Assembly (NCBI RefSeq): GCF_015680705.1
Contig: NZ_JADNYP010000013.1
Span: 93,251 to 157,250, forward strand
DNA length: 64,000 bases
Reading direction: 5' to 3'
Source: Pseudomonas fulva
GTDB taxonomy: Bacteria > Pseudomonadota > Gammaproteobacteria > Pseudomonadales > Pseudomonadaceae
In this document: in pieces, positions 47,017-58,977 of the stretch
Layout: each line of letters begins with the position of its first letter
Position numbering within the stretch: the first letter of the stretch is position 1
Position numbers and translations under genes: made by a program
Notes under the pieces: model-generated
Database searches by the model: none
What the model was told of the DNA's origin: nothing
The model's input: only the letters and a program-made list of their open reading frames with translations

Positions 47017-47858
47017 TGCTGACCTTGAACCTCGGGCCGTTGACCCTGGCACTCGAGCATCTGTTGTTGCTGGCCGCCCTGGGCATCGCCAGCCTGGTTG
47101 GCTGGTGGACCGCGCGGCGCGGCGGCGAGAACCCTGAAACTGCGCTTTTCCACCTGTTCCTGCTCGGCCTGCTGTGCGCACGCCTGGGGTTCGTCATCCG
47201 CTATTGGCCCATGTACCGGGATGACCTGTCGCAGGTGATCGACATTCGAGACGGTGGCTTGCTCTTCGCCACTGGCCTGGCAGGCTTGCTCCTGGGTGCC
47301 GGATGGCAAGGCTGGCGCCGTCCTGGTCTGCGCAGGCCGCTGGGCTGGGCCCTGGCCAGTGGCGCGCTGTTCTGGCTCCTGGGCAGCCTGGCTGGCCACC
47401 TGTACAACCAAGGCACGCGCCTGCCGCACGAGCTGGTCCTGCGTGACAGCCAGGAACGCCCCGTGGCGCTGCAGACCTACCGCGGCCGCCCGCTGGTGGT
47501 CAATCTGTGGGCCACCTGGTGCCCGCCGTGTCGACGCGAGATGCCCGTGCTGCAGCAAGCCCAGCAAGAATACCCGAACGTGACCTTCGTGTTCGTCAAC
47601 CAGGGCGAGACGCCGGAGACGGTCGGCAACTTCCTCGCCGCAACTGGCCTGGACCTGACCCACGTGCTGTTCGACGGCACAGGCCAGCTGGCTCGGCGCG
47701 TAGGCTCCATGGCCCTGCCCACGACCCTGTTCTACGACGCCGAAGGCCACCTGATCGACAGCCACCTGGGCGAGCTCTCGCGCGCCAGCTTGCGCCATGC
47801 ACTGGCGCCGATCGACCGAGCCGCCGCGTCGAACCCTGCCCTACAAGGAAACCAATGA
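47016..47858 (+). CDS. dsbE: TlpA/DsbE-type thiol-disulfide oxidoreductase with Lgt-like membrane module
   Basis: A 280-residue protein. The N-terminal half has about four membrane segments (near 8-28, 43-60, 85-99 and 110-128). Between the second and third is ARLGFVIRYWPMYRD...GGLLFATGLAGLLLG, which resembles part of the prolipoprotein diacylglyceryl transferase Lgt. The C-terminal half is a periplasmic thioredoxin of the TlpA type with WATWCPPCRRE near residue 169 and cis-Pro in MALPTTLFYD. It sits between dsbD and dsbG, and is probably reduced by DsbD. Confidence 0.85.
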   Translation: MLTLNLGPLTLALEHLLLLAALGIASLVGWWTARRGGENPETALFHLFLLGLLCARLGFVIRYWPMYRDDLSQVIDIRDGGLLFATGLAGLLLGAGWQGWRRPGLRRPLGWALASGALFWLLGSLAGHLYNQGTRLPHELVLRDSQERPVALQTYRGRPLVVNLWATWCPPCRREMPVLQQAQQEYPNVTFVFVNQGETPETVGNFLAATGLDLTHVLFDGTGQLARRVGSMALPTTLFYDAEGHLIDSHLGELSRASLRHALAPIDRAAASNPALQGNQ

Positions 47859-48616
47859 TGCGATCTTCCCTGCTCCTGCCGCTTGCCTTCGCCATGCTCG
47901 GCGCTCCCGTACTGCATGCCCAGACCCTGCCCGAACCGATTCGCCAGCTGCAAGACAAGGGCGCGGTGATCAAGGGCCGCTTCGATGCCCCGGCAGGCCT
48001 GCGTGGCTACGCCGCCGAATACCAGGGCAACGGCATTGCGCTGTACCTGACCGCGGACGGCCAGCACGCGCTGGTCGGCAGCCTGTTCGACGCGAAAGGC
48101 CAGGACCTGAGCGCCGAACCCCTGCAAAGGCTGGTCCATGGCCCGCTGGACGAAGCCGCCCTGGCCAGCCTGGAAAAGTCCGCCTGGATCGCCGACGGTC
48201 AGGCCGACGCGCCTCGTATCGTCTATGTGTTCAGCGACCCCAACTGCCCCTACTGCAACATGTTCTGGCACCAGGCCCGGCCCTGGGTCGAATCCGGCAA
48301 GGTGCAACTGCGTCACGTCATGGTCGGCATCATTCGTCAGGACAGCCTGGGCAAGTCCGCGGCGCTCCTGGCGGCGAAGGACCCGGTCAAGGCCCTGGCC
48401 GAGCATGAACAGGCGGGCAAGGGCAGCACGCTCGAGCCGCTGGCAAGCGTTGCGCAAGCCATACAGGAAAAACTCGAGAACAACCTGGCACTGATGCAGT
48501 CTCTGGGCGTGTCCGCCACGCCCGCGATCTTCTACCGGGACGACCAGGGCCGCCTGCAACGCCAGCAGGGCGCGCCCAGCACGCAAGCACTCACCGCGAT
48601 CCTCGGCAGGCGCTGA
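47855..48616 (+). CDS. dsbG: Thiol:disulfide interchange protein DsbG
   Basis: A 253-residue periplasmic disulfide isomerase/sulfenic-acid reductase. Signal peptide LLPLAFAMLGAPVLHA, dimerisation domain, then the thioredoxin domain with CPYC in SDPNCPYCNMFW and cis-Pro in VSATPAIFY. The CPYC motif supports DsbG over DsbC (CGYC). The start is the ATGATG pair at 47855/47858, overlapping the dsbE stop, behind AAGGAAACC. Confidence 0.92.
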   Translation: MMRSSLLLPLAFAMLGAPVLHAQTLPEPIRQLQDKGAVIKGRFDAPAGLRGYAAEYQGNGIALYLTADGQHALVGSLFDAKGQDLSAEPLQRLVHGPLDEAALASLEKSAWIADGQADAPRIVYVFSDPNCPYCNMFWHQARPWVESGKVQLRHVMVGIIRQDSLGKSAALLAAKDPVKALAEHEQAGKGSTLEPLASVAQAIQEKLENNLALMQSLGVSATPAIFYRDDQGRLQRQQGAPSTQALTAILGRR

Positions 48617-48662
48617 GCGGAAGCCGGGCGGCTTGCAGCGTCCCGGCGCGGCGGCTTGCGAA

Positions 48663-49724
48663 CTACCGCTTGAGGTCCAGGCGCCGCAGGTAGCAGGTGA
48701 CCTCCTCGCGATCATGGTACAGCTGCTTGCAGGCGATCGAGACCTTGACCTTGCGCGCCTTGAACCCCGCCTCCATGCGCTCGAGCAGACGGCGCACCTC
48801 GGCATGGCGCTGCTTCATCGGCAGCTTGAGGTTGACGATCGCTTCGCGGCACAGCCCCTCGCCCAGCCAGGTCTCGATCAGCGCCGCGGTCCGTGCGGGC
48901 TTCTCGACGATGTCGCAGACCATCCAGTCGACCGTATGCTTCGGCTGCCAGGTGAAGCCATCAGCCATCAAGTGCTGGACCAGGCCGGTATCCATCAGGC
49001 TCTCGGCCATCGGGCCATTGTCGATGGCGGTCACCAGCATGCCGCGACGCACCAGTTGGTAAGTCCAGCCACCGGGCGAGGCGCCCAGGTCGACGCCGGT
49101 CATGTCATCGGACAGGCGCAGGTCCCACTGCGCACGGGGAATGAACTGGTGCCACGCTTCCTCGAGCTTGAGGGTCGAGCGGCTGGGCGCCTCGCGGGGA
49201 AACTTCAGGCGCGGGATGCCCATCGGCCAATGTGCCGAGTTGCCCGGCTCGGCCAGGCCAAGGAACACCCGCCGGCCGCTGATGAACGTCAGCAGCAGAC
49301 GCGGTGCCTGTGCGTCTTCGACCAGAAGGCCAGCCTTGGTCAGCGCCTTGCGCAAGGGCACTTCGAACTTGCGGCAGAACGTCGACAGTTCCTTGCCCTC
49401 GTTGGTATCGAGCACTTCGAGCCAGAGGCTGCCGCAGGCTGGGTGCTCGGCCAGCGTCTCGAGCAGCACGCCTACGCGGTCCTGCTCGGGCAGGTCGACG
49501 AAGCGTCCACGGGCCCACTGGCGAACGAAGATCAGCTGGTCGAAGCGCAGCCCCCGCACCAGCCGTTCGGCCCCGCCCGGTTCCAGGCAGATGAATTCGG
49601 CGCAGGCGCTGTGCGGCTTGCTTCGCGCATAGCCGGGCACCCCCAGGCGGGCGGCATGTTCGCTGATTTCGGCGCAGACTTCGCCCTCGAAACCGGGCCG
49701 GCAATGCATGAACAGGGTATCCAT
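48663..49724 (-). CDS. rlmM: 23S rRNA (cytidine-2498-2'-O)-methyltransferase
   Basis: A 353-residue methyltransferase. N-terminal THUMP-like domain (MHCRPGFEGEVCAEISEHA), then a Rossmann-fold methyltransferase with SAM motif GVDLGASPGGWTYQLVRRG near 208. Catalytic K/D/K/E residues lie in the expected places (DWMVCDIVEKP, NLKLPMK). The start at 49724 follows GGAGTGAAG. It is convergent with dsbG and divergent from acnA. Confidence 0.96.
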   Translation of the reverse strand: MDTLFMHCRPGFEGEVCAEISEHAARLGVPGYARSKPHSACAEFICLEPGGAERLVRGLRFDQLIFVRQWARGRFVDLPEQDRVGVLLETLAEHPACGSLWLEVLDTNEGKELSTFCRKFEVPLRKALTKAGLLVEDAQAPRLLLTFISGRRVFLGLAEPGNSAHWPMGIPRLKFPREAPSRSTLKLEEAWHQFIPRAQWDLRLSDDMTGVDLGASPGGWTYQLVRRGMLVTAIDNGPMAESLMDTGLVQHLMADGFTWQPKHTVDWMVCDIVEKPARTAALIETWLGEGLCREAIVNLKLPMKQRHAEVRRLLERMEAGFKARKVKVSIACKQLYHDREEVTCYLRRLDLKR

Positions 49725-49919
49725 CTTCACTCCACGATGACGGCGCGCCTGGCGTGCGCCCTGATGACCCGCAGGAGATGCGGCGACAAAGGCGGCGAAT
49801 GATAAAGGAAGTCTGAACCGCCGACACGTCCTGCCGGTCCAGTATTGAGTCAGGCCGGGCAATGCCGCCCGGCCCTCGAGCCCGGTCCGTGCCGTGCGGG
49901 CCCTCATAGAGCGGTGACA

Positions 49920-49943
49920 CCGGCACCCTTCTGGATGTGCCGG
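49920..49943. other. Inverted repeat in the acnA leader
   Basis: CCGGCAC (49920-49926) and GTGCCGG (49937-49943), 10-nt loop, 25 nt before the acnA start. Could be an operator or a leader hairpin; no known motif is recognised. The rest of the 244-bp rlmM-acnA interval holds no gene. Confidence 0.35.
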
Positions 49944-49968
49944 GCGCCGGTGCAGAAAGGAGTTGGCA

Positions 49969-52701
<2,733 letters not shown>

Positions 52702-52708
52702 TCGTGGC

Positions 52709-52734
52709 CAGGCCCCGGTGGTCTCCGGGGCCTG
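52709..52734 (+). terminator. Hairpin after acnA
   Basis: CAGGCCCCGG (52709-52718) and CCGGGGCCTG (52725-52734), a perfect 10-bp GC stem with a 6-nt loop, 7 nt after the stop. No T-tract follows. Confidence 0.55.
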
Positions 52735-52828
52735 ACGCCATCGCGGTTCGCTGAGGCCTTGCACCCACCGGACGTGTGCCGCTTGCCGGCAAGCCTGGCG
52801 CGGCTGCGGTACGCCTGCAAATAAACCC

Positions 52829-52855
52829 TCAACTAAGCTCGCGACGTGCCGATAG
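52829..52855 (+). promoter_or_regulatory. FliA (sigma28) promoter of the aer gene
   Basis: TCAACTAA (52829-52836), 11-nt spacer, GCCGATAG (52848-52855). It fits the flagellar sigma28 pattern TAAAGTTT-N11-GCCGATAA, with a strong -10, and gives a leader of about 20 nt. Confidence 0.75.
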
Positions 52856-52885
52856 CTGTGGAAAGCCTTGCGGATTGAACAGCAG

Positions 52886-54451
52886 ATGCGTAACAACCAG
52901 CCGATCACCCAGAGAGAACGGACCTTCCCTGCCCACCAGCGGTTGATCTCGACCACCAATGCCAAGGGTGTCATCACCTACTGCAATGAAGACTTCATCG
53001 AGATCAGCGGGTTTTCCCGCGAGGAGCTCGTGGGCGCGGCGCACAACCTGGTACGCCATCCCGACGTGCCGCCTGCCGTCTTCGCCCACATGTGGCAGAC
53101 GCTCAAGCAAGGCCTGCCCTGGATGGGCATCGTCAAGAACCGTTGCAAGTCCGGCGACCACTACTGGGTCAACGCCTACGTCACGCCGATCTTCGACAAC
53201 GACCAAGTGGTCGGTTTCGAGTCGGTGCGGGTCAAGCCGACCGCCGAGCAAATCCGCCGGGCCGAGGCGTTGTACCAGCGGCTGACCCAGGGCAAGCCGG
53301 CGGTGCCGCGGCGCGACAAGTGGCTGCCCGTGCTGCAGGACTGGCTGCCGTTCATCCTGGTCAGCCAGGTCGGTTTCCTGATCGGCAGCTGGGTCGGCCA
53401 CTGGTGGGGCTTCGCCCTGGCCGCCGGGCTCAGCGTGCCGCTCGGCCTGCTGGGCCTGGGCTGGCAGCAGCGTGGCATCAAGCGCCTGCTGCGCCTGGCC
53501 GAGCAGACCACGTCGGATCCGCTGATCGCCCAGATGTATACCGACAGCCGCGGTGTCCAGGCACGTCTGGAAATGGCCATGCTCAGCCAGGATGCACGGA
53601 TGAAGACCTGCCTGACGCGCCTGCAGGACAGCGCCGAGCACCTCAGCGACCAGGCCCGACAGTCCGACGAGCTGGCGCACAAGAGTTCCACCGGTCTGGA
53701 GCGCCAGCGTGTCGAGACCGAGCAGGTCGCCGCCGCGGTGAACCAGATGGCCGCCACGACCCAGGAAGTGGCCAACCATGTCCAGCGCACCGCCGATGCC
53801 ACCCAGCAAGCCAACCGCCTGACTAGTGAGGGCCGGCAGATCGCCGGCGAGACCCGCGAGGCCATCGAACGTCTGTCCACGGCCGTGGGCGAGACCGGCC
53901 AGACCGTCACCCAGCTGGCCAAGGACAGCGACGAGATCGGCGGCGTGGTGGATGTGATCAAGGGCATCGCCGACCAGACCAACCTGCTGGCGCTCAACGC
54001 TGCCATCGAGGCCGCGCGCGCTGGCGAGATGGGTCGTGGCTTCGCGGTGGTCGCCGACGAAGTACGTCAGCTGGCCCAGCGCACGGCCGAATCCACCGGG
54101 CAGATCCACACGTTGATCGCCAAGCTGCAACAAACCGCCAACAATGCCGTGCTGACCATGGAGAACGGCCATCGCCAGGCCGAGGAAGGCGTAGCTCGAG
54201 TCATGCAGGCCGACCAGGCTTTGCTGGGCATCAGCGACGCGGTGGCCAACATCACCGACATGGCGACGCAGATCGCCGCGGCAACCGAGGAGCAGACAGC
54301 GGTGGCCGACGAGATCAGCCGCAATATCAGCACCATCGCCGAGCTGGCCGACCAGACCTCCGAACAGGCCCAGCATTCGGCGTTGTTGAGCGAGGAGCTG
54401 ACCCGTACGGCGAACGGGCAGTACTCGCTGGTGGAGCGGTTCAACCGGTAG
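52886..54451 (+). CDS. aer: Aer-type PAS chemoreceptor (energy taxis)
   Basis: A 521-residue receptor without a periplasmic domain. N-terminal PAS domain ([22 protein letters not shown], then [18 protein letters not shown]), which in Aer binds FAD. A membrane hairpin (about residues 151-190) is followed by a cytoplasmic signalling domain with [20 protein letters not shown] and [16 protein letters not shown]. As in P. putida, it lies next to acnA. The start [16 protein letters not shown] at 52886 matches known Aer proteins; a TTG six codons earlier is rejected. Confidence 0.92.
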   Translation: MRNNQPITQRERTFPAHQRLISTTNAKGVITYCNEDFIEISGFSREELVGAAHNLVRHPDVPPAVFAHMWQTLKQGLPWMGIVKNRCKSGDHYWVNAYVTPIFDNDQVVGFESVRVKPTAEQIRRAEALYQRLTQGKPAVPRRDKWLPVLQDWLPFILVSQVGFLIGSWVGHWWGFALAAGLSVPLGLLGLGWQQRGIKRLLRLAEQTTSDPLIAQMYTDSRGVQARLEMAMLSQDARMKTCLTRLQDSAEHLSDQARQSDELAHKSSTGLERQRVETEQVAAAVNQMAATTQEVANHVQRTADATQQANRLTSEGRQIAGETREAIERLSTAVGETGQTVTQLAKDSDEIGGVVDVIKGIADQTNLLALNAAIEAARAGEMGRGFAVVADEVRQLAQRTAESTGQIHTLIAKLQQTANNAVLTMENGHRQAEEGVARVMQADQALLGISDAVANITDMATQIAAATEEQTAVADEISRNISTIAELADQTSEQAQHSALLSEELTRTANGQYSLVERFNR

Positions 54452-54513
54452 CGGGCAGACGACGAAGAGGTGCCTGGGCCCTGTCCGGACCCGGTAGCTG
54501 GTTCAGGCGCTCG

Positions 54514-55398
54514 CTACCAGTCCAGCGCCAGTTCGCTTTCGAAGCGTCGGGGGCGCCCAGTCAGCGGATCGTCGAAACTCAGGGTCTTGGCCAGCAACTT
54601 GAGCGGACGTCGATGATCGTCCTGCTCCTGGCGCAGTCGCGGATAGAACGGATCATTGCAGATGGCAGCCCCAAGGGCGGCCATGTGCACGCGCAGCTGA
54701 TGGGTCTTGCCGGTGACTGGGGAAAGACCGTAGCGCCATAACTCGCCATTGCGCTCGAGCACCTGGGCGATGGTTTCAGTGTTGGCTGCCCCCGGCACTT
54801 CGCGCATGCGGAAAAACGGCTCGCCATGCTCCAGCCGGCTCCGGTGCACCCGCGGAAAGTCCAGGCCGGGCAAGGCGGGAGCGATCGCCTGGTAGTGCTT
54901 GACGATGCGGCGCTGCGGAAACAGCCCCTGGTAGGCACCCCGGCTCTCGGGATCGGCCGAAAACAGCACCAGCCCCGCGGTATGTCGATCGATGCGGTGC
55001 AGAGGCACCAGGTGGGGATTGTCCAGTCGGCGGATCAGGCGCCGCAGCAAGGTCTGCTCGACATATTCGCCGGTCGGCGTGACCGGAAGGAAATGCGGCT
55101 TGTCGGCGACCACCAGGTGCTGGTCCATGTACAGGATGGTTTCACGCACCGGGATCGGCTTTTCGTTCGGCACTTCGCGAAAGTAATGCAGGCGCATGCC
55201 GCGCTTGTAGGGCAGGTTGGCGTGCACGGGCTGGCCGGCGCCATCGAGCACGCGTCCCCGGGCGAACCGGTCGAGCCAGCATTCGCGGCTGATCGCCTTG
55301 AAATGATCGCACAGACAGTCGAGCACGGTGTTCCAGGCCCCGGCGGGGAGACAGACGGTACTGGCTTGCTGGCGTGCCGGATCGAAAGGCGCGGTCAT
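54514..55398 (-). CDS. RluA-family pseudouridine synthase
   Basis: A 294-residue enzyme with the catalytic motif PLHRIDRHTAGLVLF near 134 (Asp of HRxD) and the flanking motifs VADKPHFLPVTPTG and TGKTHQLRVHM. The N-terminus is not a classical S4 domain. It resembles the RluA group; the RNA target (23S or tRNA) cannot be read from the sequence. It is convergent with aer. Confidence 0.9.
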   Translation of the reverse strand: MTAPFDPARQQASTVCLPAGAWNTVLDCLCDHFKAISRECWLDRFARGRVLDGAGQPVHANLPYKRGMRLHYFREVPNEKPIPVRETILYMDQHLVVADKPHFLPVTPTGEYVEQTLLRRLIRRLDNPHLVPLHRIDRHTAGLVLFSADPESRGAYQGLFPQRRIVKHYQAIAPALPGLDFPRVHRSRLEHGEPFFRMREVPGAANTETIAQVLERNGELWRYGLSPVTGKTHQLRVHMAALGAAICNDPFYPRLRQEQDDHRRPLKLLAKTLSFDDPLTGRPRRFESELALDW

Positions 55399-55449
55399 GT
55401 GAAGGCTCGGCGGCTGGACGGCCGGGCATTATCCCCCATGCCCGCCCGA

Positions 55450-55755
55450 TCAACCAGCCTCGACGGTTTCGCACTGCGCCTTCAGCCAGCGCAGGACCTG
55501 TACCGGCTCCCAGCGGCTCGGATCGTAGAGCGCGTACATCTGGCCCTGGTAGCCCACCACATCGAGGGGGCGATGATAGCCGGCACGCTGGAACAGTGCC
55601 TCGACCTCGGCGAAACAGGTATTGAAATGCACCTTGCCGAACGGCGTGCGCGCATCGCTTACCAGCCCGTCGAGGCGCAGCTCCAGGGCCGCCTCCAGCA
55701 CCAGGTCGGGAGACATGTGGTTGATGCTGTACTTGAGTTGCTCGACATTGACCAT
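55450..55755 (-). CDS. Unknown small protein under LexA control
   Basis: A 101-residue cytosolic protein (MVNVEQLKYSINHMSPDLV...) with no signal peptide, membrane segment or motif I recognise; it ends in RWLKAQCETVEAG. GTAGGGAACGG is a fair ribosome-binding site. A nearly perfect LexA box overlaps its -10, so it is probably DNA-damage induced. It is not DinI, SulA or YebG by sequence. Monocistronic by spacing (51 nt to the next gene). Confidence 0.8.
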   Translation of the reverse strand: MVNVEQLKYSINHMSPDLVLEAALELRLDGLVSDARTPFGKVHFNTCFAEVEALFQRAGYHRPLDVVGYQGQMYALYDPSRWEPVQVLRWLKAQCETVEAG

Positions 55756-55777
55756 CGGCCGTTCCCTACCGCCATGA

Positions 55778-55793
55778 CTGTATATACATACAG
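55778..55793 (-). promoter_or_regulatory. LexA box (SOS operator)
   Basis: CTGTATATACATACAG matches the LexA consensus CTGTATATATATACAG at 15 of 16 positions. It lies 23 nt before the start codon of the 101-residue gene and adjoins its putative -10. Confidence 0.93.
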
Positions 55794-55821
55794 CTTAGCG
55801 GCGAGCGATGTCTTGCGTCAA
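55792..55821 (-). promoter_or_regulatory. Promoter of the LexA-controlled gene
   Basis: On the minus strand TTGACG (55821-55816), 18-nt spacer, TAAGCT (55797-55792). The LexA box begins at the -10, so bound LexA would block it. Confidence 0.6.
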
Positions 55822-55858
55822 ATGCCGCGACGGTAGCTCACGCCCGAGCTGACCCGGC

Positions 55859-56095
55859 TCATCGCAGGAAGGTCGCCAGCTGTTCGGCCGCGAAGGGCCA
55901 GTCGAGCTCCGCCCCGCTGTCGCAGCGACGCAATACCGGGATGCGCAACCCGTAGCGATCGAAGAGGCCCTGCTGCTCGGCTATATCGACCAGTTCGACC
56001 AGCAGTCCATTCTCGACGAACGGCATCAGCACGGCTTCGGCGACTTCGCAAAGATGGCACCCCGGGGTGCTGAACAGTTGACATTCGGGGAGCAT
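55859..56095 (-). CDS. Glutaredoxin family protein
   Basis: A 78-residue thioredoxin-fold protein with redox motif CHLC in FSTPGCHLCEVAEAV near residues 13-16 and cis-Pro in LRIPVLRR. Such small glutaredoxin-like (DUF836) proteins are common in gammaproteobacteria; the partner is unknown. It has no obvious operon link: the LexA-controlled gene starts 104 nt downstream of its stop. Confidence 0.85.
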   Translation of the reverse strand: MLPECQLFSTPGCHLCEVAEAVLMPFVENGLLVELVDIAEQQGLFDRYGLRIPVLRRCDSGAELDWPFAAEQLATFLR

Positions 56096-56159
56096 CGCCA
56101 GGTCCCTCCAGGCTGAGGATGGACGGTAATTCTAGGCTCGCTGGCGGTTCCAGGCCACC

Positions 56160-56253
56160 AGCCGCGAGCTCGAGGCTTCAAGCTGATCGTCTGCAACTGC
56201 CAGAAAAGCGCACGGCCGCAAGAGCAGCGCGCATCTGCTTGTGGCTTGCGGCT
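56160..56253. repeat. Intergenic inverted repeat (putida-type)
   Basis: Left arm AGCCGCGAGCTCGAGGC (from 56160) and right arm 56235-56253, whose complement is AGCCGCAAGCCACAAGCAG. It shares a 15-mer with the element at 37264-37340. Confidence 0.6.
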
Positions 56254-56271
56254 CATCGCTCGAGGCTCGCT

Positions 56272-56299
56272 GAACCTTCCGCCTGTCCGGACACTCGAA
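56272..56299 (+). promoter_or_regulatory. AlgU (sigmaE-like) promoter candidate for the YqjD-like operon
   Basis: GAACCT (56272-56277), 17-nt spacer, TCGAA (56295-56299), 31 nt before the start codon. Same spacing and -10 as the candidate at 10367-10394. Confidence 0.45.
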
Positions 56300-56330
56300 C
56301 CCAGCACACACACTTGCAGGGAGAGACCTA

Positions 56331-56645
56331 ATGGCCAGCCAATCGGCAAAGAATGCTCAGGAAATCTTGATGGCTGACTTCCAGGCCTTGGTGCGCGATA
56401 CCGAGAAACTGTTGGCCGATACCGCGGACCTGGCGGGTGACCAGGCCGACCAGTTGCGTGGGCAGATCAAGGAGCGCCTGCTGAGCGCCCGCCAGAGCCT
56501 GGAACTGACCCAGGACTCGGTCTGCCAGCGCAGCCAGGAAACGCTGGGCGCGGCCGAGGAATATGTACGGGAAAAACCCTGGCAGGCCGTTGGCATTGCC
56601 GCTGGCGTCGGCTTGCTGATCGGTCTGCTGGCCAATCGCGGTTGA
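56331..56645 (+). CDS. ElaB/YqjD/DUF883 family membrane-anchored protein
   Basis: A 104-residue protein with a helical N-terminal region and a C-terminal membrane helix (AVGIAAGVGLLIGLLANRG), as in ElaB/YqjD of E. coli. Those are stress-induced and associate with ribosomes at the inner membrane. AGGGAG precedes the ATG. First of three genes; the next starts 9 nt after its stop. Confidence 0.88.
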   Translation: MASQSAKNAQEILMADFQALVRDTEKLLADTADLAGDQADQLRGQIKERLLSARQSLELTQDSVCQRSQETLGAAEEYVREKPWQAVGIAAGVGLLIGLLANRG

Positions 56646-56654
56646 GGTCTGGCC

Positions 56655-57035
56655 ATGGATAACGAAACCCCAGACACAGGCAGCGCAGCAACGGCCAGAC
56701 GCCTCGGCGCCGCCGTGCTCGGCCTGGCGCACGGTCATATCGAACTGTTCGGCATCGAGCTGCAGGAGCAGAAGACTCGTACCTTGAGCCTGTTGCTGTT
56801 CGCTGGGCTGGGCCTGGTCTTCGCGCTGCTGCTGCTCAGCGCGCTGTCCGGCCTGTTGCTGGTACTGCTGTGGGACAGCTATCGACTGGCTGGCATCATC
56901 GGCCTGTGCGTATTCTATGCGCTCGCCGCGCTGTTCTGCGGCCTGCGCCTGAAGGCGGCGGTGTCCGATCATTCCTCGCCCTTCGGCGCCACCCTCGAAG
57001 AACTTGCCAAGGACCGGGAGCGCCTGTTGCCATGA
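56655..57035 (+). CDS. YqjE-like / phage holin family membrane protein
   Basis: A 126-residue protein with two membrane segments (near 46-75 and 82-102), matching the YqjE (phage_holin_3-like) family. It is not evidence for a phage. It is in the middle of the operon and overlaps the next gene by ATGA. Confidence 0.82.
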   Translation: MDNETPDTGSAATARRLGAAVLGLAHGHIELFGIELQEQKTRTLSLLLFAGLGLVFALLLLSALSGLLLVLLWDSYRLAGIIGLCVFYALAALFCGLRLKAAVSDHSSPFGATLEELAKDRERLLP

Positions 57036-57364
57036 GCCTGCCTGAGACCCCCGTCACGCGAAACCCCCGTGAGCTGCGCAAGGCGCTCTTGCGCCTGCGC
57101 ATGGAAATGCATCGCCAGGAAATCCGCCAGGAATCGGCCCACCTGCTGTCACCGCTCGAGCGCCTACGCAACATGGGCAACACCTTGCAAGGCGGCATGG
57201 GCCTGAGCCATGCACCGCTGTGGGGGCTCGGCGCGGTCACGGCCCTGGGCTTTCTCACTGGCAAGGGCGTTCGCAGCCGCAGCCTGCCGCGCATGCTGCG
57301 GCTGGCCGCGACGGTCGGACCGCTGCTGCGAATATTTCTGAAAAGTCGTCGTTCCCGACATTGA
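57032..57364 (+). CDS. YqjK-like protein
   Basis: A 110-residue basic protein with conserved ELRKALLRLRMEMHRQEIRQES and a hydrophobic segment near 63-78 (PLWGLGAVTALGFLTG). Position after YqjD- and YqjE-like genes suggests a YqjK-like function. Weak similarity only; role unknown. Confidence 0.7.
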   Translation: MSLPETPVTRNPRELRKALLRLRMEMHRQEIRQESAHLLSPLERLRNMGNTLQGGMGLSHAPLWGLGAVTALGFLTGKGVRSRSLPRMLRLAATVGPLLRIFLKSRRSRH

Positions 57365-57567
57365 GCGCCCTGTGCATGCACGGGCGCCTCGCGGGGAGCT
57401 AGGCTTGTACGAAAGCCGCCCCAGCGGCGACCAGGCACGGCGAAACGGGCAAGCAGGCATGGTCACGGGTGCAAATGAGCATTCCGAGCCTGTTCTCAAC
57501 GTAGCATGACGGTCGCGCAAGTACTTTCGTACCAAGCCTCGGCCACCAACCCACTGGAGAAGATACC

Positions 57568-58899
57568 TTGGACTGGGACACCCTGCTGACCCGCGAACGC
57601 CTGGGCAAGGCCTTGTACAGCCCCGAGGAACTCGGTCGCAGTCCGTTCCACAAGGACCATGACCGGGTCATCTTCTCCGGGGCCTTTCGCCGCCTGGGCC
57701 GCAAGACCCAGGTGCATCCGGTCACCAGCAACGACCACATCCATACCCGCCTGACCCACTCGCTGGAAGTCAGCTGTGTCGGCCGCTCGCTGGGCATGCG
57801 GGTTGGCGAGATGCTGCGTGGCGCCTTGCCTGACTGGTGCGCCCCGAGCGACCTGGGCATGATCGTGCAGTCGGCCTGCCTGGCGCACGACATCGGCAAC
57901 CCACCGTTCGGCCACTCCGGCGAAGACGCCATCCGCCACTGGTTCCAGCAGGCGGCCGGACGCGGCTGGCTGGACGACATGAGCGACGACGAGCGCGGCG
58001 ATTTTCTCCATTTCGAAGGCAACGCCCAGGGTTTCCGCGTGCTCACGCAACTGGAGTACCACCAGTTCGAAGGAGGCATGCGCCTGACCTACGCCACCCT
58101 TGGCACCTACCTCAAGTATCCCTGGAGTGCCCGGCATGCCGATGCGCTGGGCTACAAGAAGCACAAGTTCGGCTGTTACCAGAGCGAGCTGCCCCTGCTC
58201 GAGCAGATCGCCGCCAGGCTGGGCCTGCCGCAGGTGGCGCCACAGCGCTGGGCGCGCCATCCCCTGGTCTACCTGATGGAGGCGGCCGACGACATCTGCT
58301 ACGCCCTGATCGACCTGGAAGATGGCTTGGAAATGGAGCTGCTGCGCTACAGCGAGGTCGAGTCGCTGCTGCTGAGCCTGGTCGGCGACGACTTGCCCGA
58401 AACCTATCGCCAGCTCGGCCCAGGTGACTCGCGTCGCCGTCGGCTGGCCATCTTGCGCGGCAAGGCCATCGAACACCTGACCAATGCGGCAGCGCGGGCC
58501 TTCGTGGAACAACAGCCGGCGCTGCTCGCCGGGTCCCTGTCCGCTGACCTGGTCGAACACATGCATGGCCCGGCCAAGCGCTGCGTGCTCCAAGCCAAGG
58601 ACATCGCACGCCGGAAGATCTTCCAGGACAAGCGCAAGACCCTGCATGAAATTGGCGCCTACACGACCCTCGAGATCTTGCTCAACGCTTTCTGCGGCGC
58701 AGCCCTGGAGCAACATGGCGGGCGCACGCCGTCATTCAAGAGCCAGCGTATCCTCGACCTGCTGGGCAACAACGCGCCTGATCCGCATGGCAGCCTGCAT
58801 GCCGCATTCCTGCGCATGATCGATTTCATCGCCGGCATGACCGACAGCTATGCCAGCGACATGGCCCACGAAATGACCGGGCGTACGAGCCTGCGCTGA
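57568..58899 (+). CDS. dgt: Deoxyguanosinetriphosphate triphosphohydrolase-like protein
   Basis: A 443-residue HD-domain enzyme removing triphosphate from dNTPs. HD motif residues are in [16 protein letters not shown] and [16 protein letters not shown]. The N-terminus [14 protein letters not shown] is typical, which supports the TTG start at 57568 (site GGAG at 57555-57558). A classical dGTPase or its close paralogue; sequence alone does not decide nucleotide preference. Confidence 0.93.
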   Translation: MDWDTLLTRERLGKALYSPEELGRSPFHKDHDRVIFSGAFRRLGRKTQVHPVTSNDHIHTRLTHSLEVSCVGRSLGMRVGEMLRGALPDWCAPSDLGMIVQSACLAHDIGNPPFGHSGEDAIRHWFQQAAGRGWLDDMSDDERGDFLHFEGNAQGFRVLTQLEYHQFEGGMRLTYATLGTYLKYPWSARHADALGYKKHKFGCYQSELPLLEQIAARLGLPQVAPQRWARHPLVYLMEAADDICYALIDLEDGLEMELLRYSEVESLLLSLVGDDLPETYRQLGPGDSRRRRLAILRGKAIEHLTNAAARAFVEQQPALLAGSLSADLVEHMHGPAKRCVLQAKDIARRKIFQDKRKTLHEIGAYTTLEILLNAFCGAALEQHGGRTPSFKSQRILDLLGNNAPDPHGSLHAAFLRMIDFIAGMTDSYASDMAHEMTGRTSLR

Positions 58900-58977
58900 C
58901 CCCCTGGCTTGCAGCTCGTGGGTCAGACATCCTGGTGAAGGGGTGATTTTGCACGATATTTCCCACATCCGTTCCGT

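Noticed and set aside
56655..57035. Phage holin as sign of a prophage
   Set aside because: YqjE-like proteins are chromosomal; no other phage gene, integrase or attachment site is seen.
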